Position numbers and translations under genes: made by a program. The notes below the pieces were generated by a model, which saw only the letters and a list, made by a program, of their open reading frames with translations, was not told the DNA's origin and did no database searches. A stretch of 11,701 bases of DNA from Candidatus Methanovirga basalitermitum (GTDB lineage Archaea > Methanobacteriota > Methanobacteria > Methanobacteriales > Methanobacteriaceae). The stretch is from assembly GCA_031284445.1 (NCBI GenBank), contig JAISZW010000176.1, positions 1 through 11,701 of the forward strand, read 5' to 3'. Position 1 is the stretch's first letter; each line of letters starts with the position of its first letter. Below are positions 6,840 to 11,701 of this stretch, one piece after another.

Positions 6840-7180
6840 CCGCCCTTCACGACAAAAAAAACCCTAAATGTAGTTTGCTGAACTTAGTATTTAAAGATAT
6901 TGATTCTATAAAAACAAGACAAAAATTAGATTTAAATAGTATTAAAGAATTGTTAAAGCTTTAAATTAAGAAAATCAAAAATTTTCTAACATAAAAACGC
7001 CACGATTTAACTGGAAATTTTTTTATTGAGGTTTTTATCATATTATCAACAAAAAATATTTAAGTATAATTAACAAAAATAATATCATACTATTTTGTCA
7101 ACATATTCACTTATAAAAAAAAACTCTTAAACAATCTTACTGATTAGACCATTTATTATTATAAGTTTTTTTTGATTTTG

Positions 7181-7389
7181 GAGGTTGTCCAACAATTCCA
7201 ATTTTTAATTTTTCATGGAAAACCAACTTGTTTAACTATTGTTTAAATTTCATATTAAATTGTAATTTAGCTTTAATTTTAATATAAATTTATTTTATAA
7301 TTTTAATTCATATTTAAGGTTTATTTCACTCTTTATTTATAAAATAAAAAATTTGAAAATTTTGACAAAAATAATTGTTGGACAGCCTC
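7181..7389. mobile_element. MITE-like element with 17-base terminal inverted repeats
   Basis: The left end GAGGTTGTCCAACAATT (7181-7197) is the inverted copy of the right end AATTGTTGGACAGCCTC (7373-7389) with a single mismatch at the fifth base. The element is 209 bases long, extremely AT-rich inside, and carries no open frame that could be a transposase. The same four bases, TTTG, lie flush against both outer edges (7177-7180 and 7390-7393), as expected of a target-site duplication, though four bases in AT-rich DNA is weak proof. I infer a non-autonomous derivative of an insertion sequence with matching ends. The parent family is not established; ends of the form TGTCCAA occur in several DDE families. 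Confidence 0.7.
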
Positions 7390-7394
7390 TTTGG

Positions 7395-7525
7395 TTAATA
7401 TAATTTTAGAGGGATCCTTAATTTTTTCCCCAATGTTTCGGATGAAAACTCACTCTTCAAACCTTTAATATTACTTTTAAGTTCATAAATTTCTTGGATA
7501 TGTTGAACTTATCCCATATTTTCAT
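7395..7525 (-). pseudogene. Frameshifted relic of an unknown small helical protein
   Basis: On the minus strand ATG 7525 reads MKIWDK. After one frame change near 7506 the sequence continues QHIQEIYELKSNIKGLKSEF and SSETLGKKLRIPLKLY to a stop at 7397-7395, five bases outside the right end of the MITE-like element. The spacing of I, L and charged residues suggests an amphipathic or coiled-coil helix. The coding-like look across two frames suggests one frameshift in a former gene. I do not recognise the family, and chance is possible at this length. Confidence 0.35.
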
Positions 7526-7584
7526 TTTTCCATTAAATCCTAAACAAATTGTAACTTCATTGGTATTTACGGATAATAGATGAT

Positions 7585-7902
7585 TCTAAAGAAGATTATT
7601 TAAGGAAAATATCTAATGGGACAATAGAATTAAATTTTTAGGATTGTTAAAAACGACAATTATAAGAAATATAGAGATAAGTTGTATTTTTTGTCAAGAC
7701 CTCGATGTTTTGGTAAGTCTCTTCTGGTTTCCACTTTAAGGGGTTGTTTATAGGGAATAAAAAACTTTTAATGGTCTTTAATATATGATAAATTGGATTT
7801 GGATAATAGTTATCCTATGATTTTAAATTCCATTGCATATAATGGGTTTAAAATGAATATGTTACAGATATTTTTGCCTATATTTCAATTTTATTTTTAA
7901 TT
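7585..7902 (+). pseudogene. Decayed AAA-ATPase-like gene (PF09820-type)
   Basis: From 7640 the plus strand reads RIVKNDNYKKYRDK then LYFLSRPRCFGKSLLVSTLR, the hallmark N-terminal segment of AAA-ATPase-like (PF09820) proteins; intact members have the P-loop variant SRPRRFGKS. It runs into TAG at 7751-7753 and TAA at 7769-7771, yet homology-like sequence continues in the same frame (YDKLDLDNSYPMIL, matching YDKWDWDNYPVI of the family) and stops near 7902. Upstream, SKEDYLRKISNGTIE (7585-7629) appears in another frame, indicating a frameshift around 7635. Arg to Cys at 7706-7708 further marks decay. The ATPase core and the C-terminal nuclease domain usual for the family are missing. The spoIIM-like gene begins about 40 bases after the relic. 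Confidence 0.8.
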
Positions 7903-7941
7903 TATCTGATTTATAACGAATAAGTGAAGAAGGAAATTAAG

Positions 7942-8670
7942 ATGAATATTAAAAATGGATTAAAATTAATTAAAATAAATATTAAAGAAAGTTTTATAGA
8001 AAATAAACAAATTATACTCTTATCAAGCCTACTGTTTATAGTACCATTATTTTTAGGATTTTTATTCCCATCTAATTTAGGAAAATTTTTGGATCCTATT
8101 CTTGATGCCTTTAAACAAAAAATTATCAATGGAGATGTAAAATTAACTTTCGATTCAATATTTATTAATAATTTTAAAGCTATTTTAATTGAATATATTG
8201 GAGCAATATTTTTTGGATTAATTACAATGGCTAATTTAGTATTTAATGGATTATTAATTGGATATTTTGGTTCGCAAATAGAGTTAAAAACGTTTCTATT
8301 GGGTATTATTCCACATGGAATATTTGAAATTCCAGGTATAATCATTGGAGCAGCAGCTGGATTTATTTTATTATTATTCATGTTTAAATTTATAAAGGAT
8401 TTTGTGTTGTATAATTCTGATTTAAACTCAATAAAATATAGTTGTAAAGGTGATACTAATGGAAATTATTATGATGATGAGTACTTTAAGAGATATGATG
8501 GGTATCTTAGTACAACAAATACATCTAAAAGATTTAGTTATGGTATGGATAATAACTATAAAAAATTGAAACAATCAATTACTTTATTTTTAATAGCCTC
8601 TATTTTAATTGCTATAGCTGCAATCATTGAAACACGAGTCACACTAGAGATAGTTCATTTTTTTAGTTGA
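7942..8670 (+). CDS. SpoIIM-family (DUF95) membrane protein with an extra hydrophilic insert
   Basis: From ATG 7942 the protein has 242 residues. The SD AAGGA (7930-7934) lies seven bases upstream. A GTG at 7924 would add six residues and has no SD. Membrane segments lie at about 24-44, 83-108, 122-150 and 213-232. The segment GIIPHGIFEIPGIIIGAAAG (about 121-140) is the family signature of SpoIIM-like proteins. Between the third and last segments is a polar, Tyr-, Asp- and Asn-rich stretch of about 55 residues (about 156-211) that ordinary archaeal SpoIIM-like proteins of roughly 180-210 residues do not have, as I recall them. Archaea do not sporulate; the family role there is unknown, probably at the cell envelope. 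galE follows 36 bases later on the same strand. Confidence 0.82.
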   Translation: MNIKNGLKLIKINIKESFIENKQIILLSSLLFIVPLFLGFLFPSNLGKFLDPILDAFKQKIINGDVKLTFDSIFINNFKAILIEYIGAIFFGLITMANLVFNGLLIGYFGSQIELKTFLLGIIPHGIFEIPGIIIGAAAGFILLLFMFKFIKDFVLYNSDLNSIKYSCKGDTNGNYYDDEYFKRYDGYLSTTNTSKRFSYGMDNNYKKLKQSITLFLIASILIAIAAIIETRVTLEIVHFFS

Positions 8671-8706
8671 TACATTATTTATTGAAGAAATTATAAGGTC
8701 AAGTTA

Positions 8707-9678
8707 GTGAAGTATATGATTTTAATTACTGGGGCAGGAGGATATATTGGCTCTCATGTTAATAAATTGATGTTTGAGGAAGGTTATCAGACAATAGCTT
8801 TGGATAATCTTCTTAATGGCCATGAAGATTTGATTAAATGGGGAAAGTTTGTACTTGGAGATTTAAAAGATATTAAATTGTTAAATTTTGTATTTAAGAA
8901 ATATGATATAGACACAGTAGTACATTTAGCCGCTTTAACATCTGTTAATGAATCTGTTCAATTTCCAGCAAAATATTATAAAAATAACTTTCAATACACC
9001 CTTAATCTTTTAAATATCATGGAAAAATTTAATGTGGGTAAATTCATCTTTTCTTCAACGGCTTCTGTTTATGGGGAACCTGATTCTATCCCTATATCTG
9101 AAAAACATCCTCTTAAACCAGTTAATCCTTATGGAAAATCGAAGTTAATGGTTGAAAATCTTTTATCTGAAAGGTCTAAAAATTCTGATTTTAATTATGT
9201 TTGTTTAAGATATTTTAATGCTTGTGGTGCAGATTTGAGTGCTGAAATTGGGGAAAATCATGACCCTGAGACCCATCTAATCCCTATTGCCTTAAACGTT
9301 GCATTAAATAAATTAGAGAAGATAACCATTTATGGTGGGGATTATCCAACTCCAGATGGAACCTGTATTCGAGATTACATTCATGTTCATGATATAGCAA
9401 CAGCTCACCTTAAAGGGCTTGAGTTCTTGGATGAAAATAAAAGTGATGTTTTTAATTTAGGTATTGGTAGGGGATTCTCTGTAAAAGAAATTATAAAAAG
9501 TTGTAGAGAAGTTACAGGTTATGAAATACCAACTGTTGTTGAAAATAGACGAGAAGGAGATCCAGCTATTTTAATAGCTGATAATAAAAAGGCAAAAAAA
9601 AATTTAAAATGGAAAGCAGAAATTAATGATATTAATAGCATGATCAAGACCGCTTACAATTATCAAAAAAAGCTTTAA
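8707..9678 (+). CDS. galE: UDP-glucose 4-epimerase-type short-chain dehydrogenase
   Basis: This 323-residue extended SDR enzyme would interconvert UDP-glucose and UDP-galactose (or the N-acetyl forms) with bound NAD. The N-terminal NAD site TGAGGYIG is at residues 8-15, followed by LDN at 32-34, HLAALTSV near 73-80, the Ser/Thr of FSSTASVYG near 115-123, and the catalytic Y142-x3-K146 in NPYGKSK. RYFNACGAD, GGDYPTPDGTCIRDYIHV and LGIGRGFSV further mark GalE. It is slightly shorter than the usual 330-340 residues but complete. Start: AAGGT (8695-8699) is well spaced for GTG 8707; ATG 8716 would lose three residues and keep the fold. cDPG synthetase follows after 24 bases, so the two are very likely one transcription unit. 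The product probably feeds surface polysaccharide or pseudomurein. Confidence 0.92.
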   Translation: MKYMILITGAGGYIGSHVNKLMFEEGYQTIALDNLLNGHEDLIKWGKFVLGDLKDIKLLNFVFKKYDIDTVVHLAALTSVNESVQFPAKYYKNNFQYTLNLLNIMEKFNVGKFIFSSTASVYGEPDSIPISEKHPLKPVNPYGKSKLMVENLLSERSKNSDFNYVCLRYFNACGADLSAEIGENHDPETHLIPIALNVALNKLEKITIYGGDYPTPDGTCIRDYIHVHDIATAHLKGLEFLDENKSDVFNLGIGRGFSVKEIIKSCREVTGYEIPTVVENRREGDPAILIADNKKAKKNLKWKAEINDINSMIKTAYNYQKKL

Positions 9679-9702
9679 TTAAATGTTGAAAAAGGTGATT
9701 TT

Positions 9703-11085
9703 ATGACGAGTACAGAAAAAATGATCTGTTTAGTGGATGGAGAACATTATCTTCCTGTAACTAAAGCAGCAATTAATGTTTTTGAGAACATGAACCATGT
9801 TGAAGTGGTAGCTATTGTATTTATTGGAGGAACCGAAAAATTGATAACCAATGATCCAGATAGCTATAGTGAAATGATGGGTATGCCTGTTTATTTTGGT
9901 GAAAATAAAAATGAGATACCATACAATTTAATTTTGGATATGATTGAGAGATATGATGCTGATGTTGTCATGGATTTAAGTGATGAACCAGTTTTAGACT
10001 ATACTAAAAGATTTAAAATAGCTTCAAAAGTTATATCTCTTGGAATACCATATAAAGGACCTGATTTTAACTTCCAACCATTAACACAATATGATGTGGT
10101 TGAAAAACCATCGATTAAAATATTAGGAACAGGTAAAAGAATAGGTAAAACAGCGGTTTCAGCATTTGCTGCAAGAGAAATCCATAAAAACAATTACAAT
10201 CCATGTGTAATAGCTATGGGTAGAGGAGGACCCGAAACTCCTGAAATAGTCCATGGGGACAAAATGAAAATAACTCCAGAATTTTTAATTGAACAATCAA
10301 ATAAAGGAATTCATGCTGCATCAGACCATTGGGAAGATGCTTTAATGAGTAGAGTACTGACTATTGGCTGTAGGAGATGTGGTGGAGGAATGTCTGGAGA
10401 TGTTTTCTTGACAAATATGGAAGAAGGAGCTAAAATAGCTAATAGACAAGATTCAGAATTTCTTATTTTTGAGGGAAGTGGTGCAGCTATTCCACCAATA
10501 AAAACTAATAGAAACATAGTCTTAATTGGAGCAAATCAACCTTTAATTAACATTGAAAATTTTTTTGGACCATTTAGAATTGCTTTAGGTGATTTAATTG
10601 TTTTAACAATGTGTGAAGAACCAATGGCATCAAAAGAAAAAGTTGAGAAAATTGAAGAGATTATAAAAGAAATTAAACCAGAGGCAAAAATAATTTCAAC
10701 TGTCTTTAGACCTAAACCATTAGGAGATATAAAAGATAAAAATGTTTTATTTGCAACAACAGCACCAGATGCAATAAAAAATGTTTTAGTGGAACATCTT
10801 GAGAAAGAATATGGGTGTAAAGTTGTTGGAACAACCCCTCATCTTTCTAATAGACCTTTGCTTAAAGAAGACATTAATAAATATATTGATAAAGCAGAGC
10901 TTATGTTAACAGAACTTAAAGCAGCAGCAGTCGATGTTGCAACAAAAGATTCTCTTGAAGCAGGTTTAGAAGTTACCTATTGTGATAATATACCAATAGC
11001 TGTTAATAAAACATATCCTGATCTATCGAAGTCTATAATTGATTTGGTTGATTTAGCTATTGATGATTTTAATAAAGAAAATTAA
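9703..11085 (+). CDS. cpgS: Cyclic 2,3-diphosphoglycerate synthetase
   Basis: This enzyme makes cyclic 2,3-diphosphoglycerate from 2,3-diphosphoglycerate with ATP, forming the intramolecular pyrophosphate that accumulates in Methanobacteriales with potassium as counter-ion. The 460-residue length equals that known for the Methanothermus fervidus enzyme. The N-terminal part (MICLVDGEHYLPVTKAA, VVMDLSDEPV) precedes the P-loop G142-TGKRIGK-T150. Then come AMGRGGPETPE, a cysteine pair in GCRRCGGGMSG, and FEGSGAAIPPI, all characteristic of the family. The start ATG 9703 has SD AGGTGAT at 9693-9699. It is encoded just after galE and before a glycosyltransferase. In mesophiles cDPG has been discussed as a phosphate or carbon store rather than a heat protectant. 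The predicted minus-strand frames inside it are shadows. Confidence 0.95.
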   Translation: MTSTEKMICLVDGEHYLPVTKAAINVFENMNHVEVVAIVFIGGTEKLITNDPDSYSEMMGMPVYFGENKNEIPYNLILDMIERYDADVVMDLSDEPVLDYTKRFKIASKVISLGIPYKGPDFNFQPLTQYDVVEKPSIKILGTGKRIGKTAVSAFAAREIHKNNYNPCVIAMGRGGPETPEIVHGDKMKITPEFLIEQSNKGIHAASDHWEDALMSRVLTIGCRRCGGGMSGDVFLTNMEEGAKIANRQDSEFLIFEGSGAAIPPIKTNRNIVLIGANQPLINIENFFGPFRIALGDLIVLTMCEEPMASKEKVEKIEEIIKEIKPEAKIISTVFRPKPLGDIKDKNVLFATTAPDAIKNVLVEHLEKEYGCKVVGTTPHLSNRPLLKEDINKYIDKAELMLTELKAAAVDVATKDSLEAGLEVTYCDNIPIAVNKTYPDLSKSIIDLVDLAIDDFNKEN

Positions 11086-11172
11086 TATAGAAACTGGACA
11101 ACATATTTTTTAGTCCAAAATATTAAAATATGTTTAAAAGTTATTTTTATTATTTTAAAAGAGGTGTTTTAG
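11086..11172 (+). other. Spacer between cpgS and the glycosyltransferase, with a weak hairpin and an SD
   Basis: TGGAC (11095-11099) and GTCCA (11113-11117) can form a 5-bp stem with a T-rich loop just after cpgS, a possible processing or termination site. A TATA-like ATTATTTTAAAAG lies at about 11149-11161, directly before the SD AGAGGTG (11160-11166). The evidence does not decide between read-through and a separate promoter. Confidence 0.35.
11160..11166 (+). promoter_or_regulatory. Shine-Dalgarno site pointing to an ATT start codon
   Basis: AGAGGTG is followed by six bases and then ATT (11173-11175). The codon before ATT is the in-frame stop TAG (11170-11172), so no upstream extension of the glycosyltransferase frame is possible. 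Confidence 0.6.
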
Positions 11173-11701
11173 ATTAAAGTTTGTTTAATTTCTAATGTTT
11201 TTTCATCACAAAGGACTGGAGTTGGTGTTTATAGTAGAAATCTTTATAATGGACTTGAAAATGATAAGTCGTTGAATGTTTTAAGAGTTGAATTAGGTAA
11301 TCAAAATCTCTTGAAATATTTGTTTAATTCAAGGATTAAATTACATTTTAAGATCCCAGATTCAGATATCTATCATGGATTGGGCGTTCCTTTTACCCAC
11401 ACATTCCACAAAGACAAAACAGTTGTCACGGTTCATGATATTTTAGAATTGGATTTTTCGTCTTTATCTCCCTTTTTAAAAAATGAGAGACAAAGAGTTA
11501 TTGAAAAATTAAATAGGTTTGATAATAAAAGAGCAACATTAAAGTGTAGGCATATTATAACTTCATCAAATGAAACTAAGGATAAACTTAATTCTCTTTA
11601 TGGTGTTGATTTGGATAGGATTTCTGTTGTTAGGTTTGGTTTTATTGATGAAAATTTATTCTCTAAAAACAAAGAGACTGAAACCTACAATATAGGAACA
11701 T
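11173..11701 (+). CDS. GT-B glycosyltransferase, probably family 4 (partial, N-terminal part)
   Basis: The frame runs open from ATT 11173 past the window end (176 codons seen). The N-terminus KVCLISNVFSSQRTGVGVYS is the typical first strand and glycine-rich loop of GT-B enzymes of the GT4 kind. SDIYHGLGVPF, VVTVHDILELDF, IITSSNETKDKL and ISVVRFGFIDENLF follow in the usual order of the acceptor-binding N-terminal domain. The C-terminal nucleotide-sugar-binding domain lies outside. No ATG, GTG or TTG exists at the expected start. ATT takes the place of the initiator Met, six bases after a good SD, so it is either a rare ATT start or an ATG-to-ATT change. With galE nearby it most likely transfers a sugar during surface glycan synthesis; donor and acceptor are unknown. 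Confidence 0.82.
   Translation, partial: MKVCLISNVFSSQRTGVGVYSRNLYNGLENDKSLNVLRVELGNQNLLKYLFNSRIKLHFKIPDSDIYHGLGVPFTHTFHKDKTVVTVHDILELDFSSLSPFLKNERQRVIEKLNRFDNKRATLKCRHIITSSNETKDKLNSLYGVDLDRISVVRFGFIDENLFSKNKETETYNIGT

Larger units (their letters stand above)
6340..7180. other. Long AT-rich intergenic stretch with small relics and repeats
   Basis: No intact gene is visible on either strand. Items seen: a perfect 13-base tandem duplication at 6701-6726; a minus-strand coding-like stretch at about 6550-6640 reading FNRFIEAIEKEGYKII behind an in-frame stop; an inverted repeat at 6803-6839; and a plus-strand frame open for 44 codons at 6830-6964 with no usual start. GAAAAT/ATTTTC (around 6969-6985) could form a small hairpin. 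The stretch reads as decayed DNA; none of the short frames is recognisable enough to name. Confidence 0.5.

Noticed and set aside
7911..8381. Minus-strand open frame of 156 codons
   Set aside because: It lies antisense to the SpoIIM-like gene, has low-complexity Asn/Ile/Pro composition and no family resemblance; a shadow of the real gene.
9999..10193. Minus-strand open frame of 64 codons
   Set aside because: Antisense inside the well-supported cDPG synthetase gene; no SD or recognisable product.
10311..10517. Minus-strand open frame of 68 codons
   Set aside because: Also antisense inside cDPG synthetase and unsupported.
11093..11117. GGACAAC and GTCC near cpgS as a second copy of the MITE end
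   Set aside because: Only six or seven bases agree with the 17-base end and no partner end is nearby.

Overview
The window looks like a chromosomal segment of a methanogenic archaeon of the order Methanobacteriales, most likely Methanobrevibacter or a close relative. The strongest single clue is an apparently full-length cyclic 2,3-diphosphoglycerate synthetase (9703-11085). The very AT-rich composition, Shine-Dalgarno sites of the AGGTGAT type, archaeal-type HemL, DUF2156 and SpoIIM-family proteins, and relics of the Rpn and AAA-ATPase-like families fit the same group. The assignment rests on recognition of sequences, not on a database search.

Layout. (1) 1-950: two small co-directional plus-strand genes for membrane proteins of unknown role. 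The second seems to have lost its proper start through a one-base slip in an A-run. Hairpins lie in the 5' leader and after the pair. (2) 1101-5500: a minus-strand block, in transcription order a DUF2156 protein, a GNAT acetyltransferase, hemL (glutamate-1-semialdehyde aminomutase, tetrapyrrole synthesis) and a FAD oxidoreductase with a C-terminal Rieske domain. The last two are only 23 bases apart and probably co-transcribed. Two copies of a 14-base repeat, 21 bases apart, sit upstream of the block. (3) 5519-7941: about 2.4 kb without an intact gene. It holds a frameshifted C-terminal piece of an Rpn-type PD-(D/E)XK nuclease/transposase, a dense cluster of hairpins, short tandem duplications, a 209-base MITE-like element with 17-base terminal inverted repeats, a frameshifted unknown relic, and a clear AAA-ATPase-like pseudogene. 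(4) 7942-11701: a plus-strand run of a SpoIIM-family membrane protein, a GalE-type epimerase, cyclic 2,3-diphosphoglycerate synthetase and the start of a GT-B glycosyltransferase that runs off the window and appears to begin with an ATT codon.

How the genes fit together. galE and the glycosyltransferase suggest synthesis of cell-surface polysaccharide or pseudomurein sugar. The cDPG synthetase 24 bases after galE probably shares its transcript. The hemL-oxidoreductase pair concerns tetrapyrrole supply and an iron-sulfur redox step of unknown substrate. I see no defence system, CRISPR array, tRNA or rRNA. The most notable items are the ATT start, the A-run frameshift, the MITE-like element, the hairpin cluster at 6233-6339 with two mutually exclusive pairings, and the accumulation of decayed nuclease and ATPase genes between two gene blocks that head away from each other.
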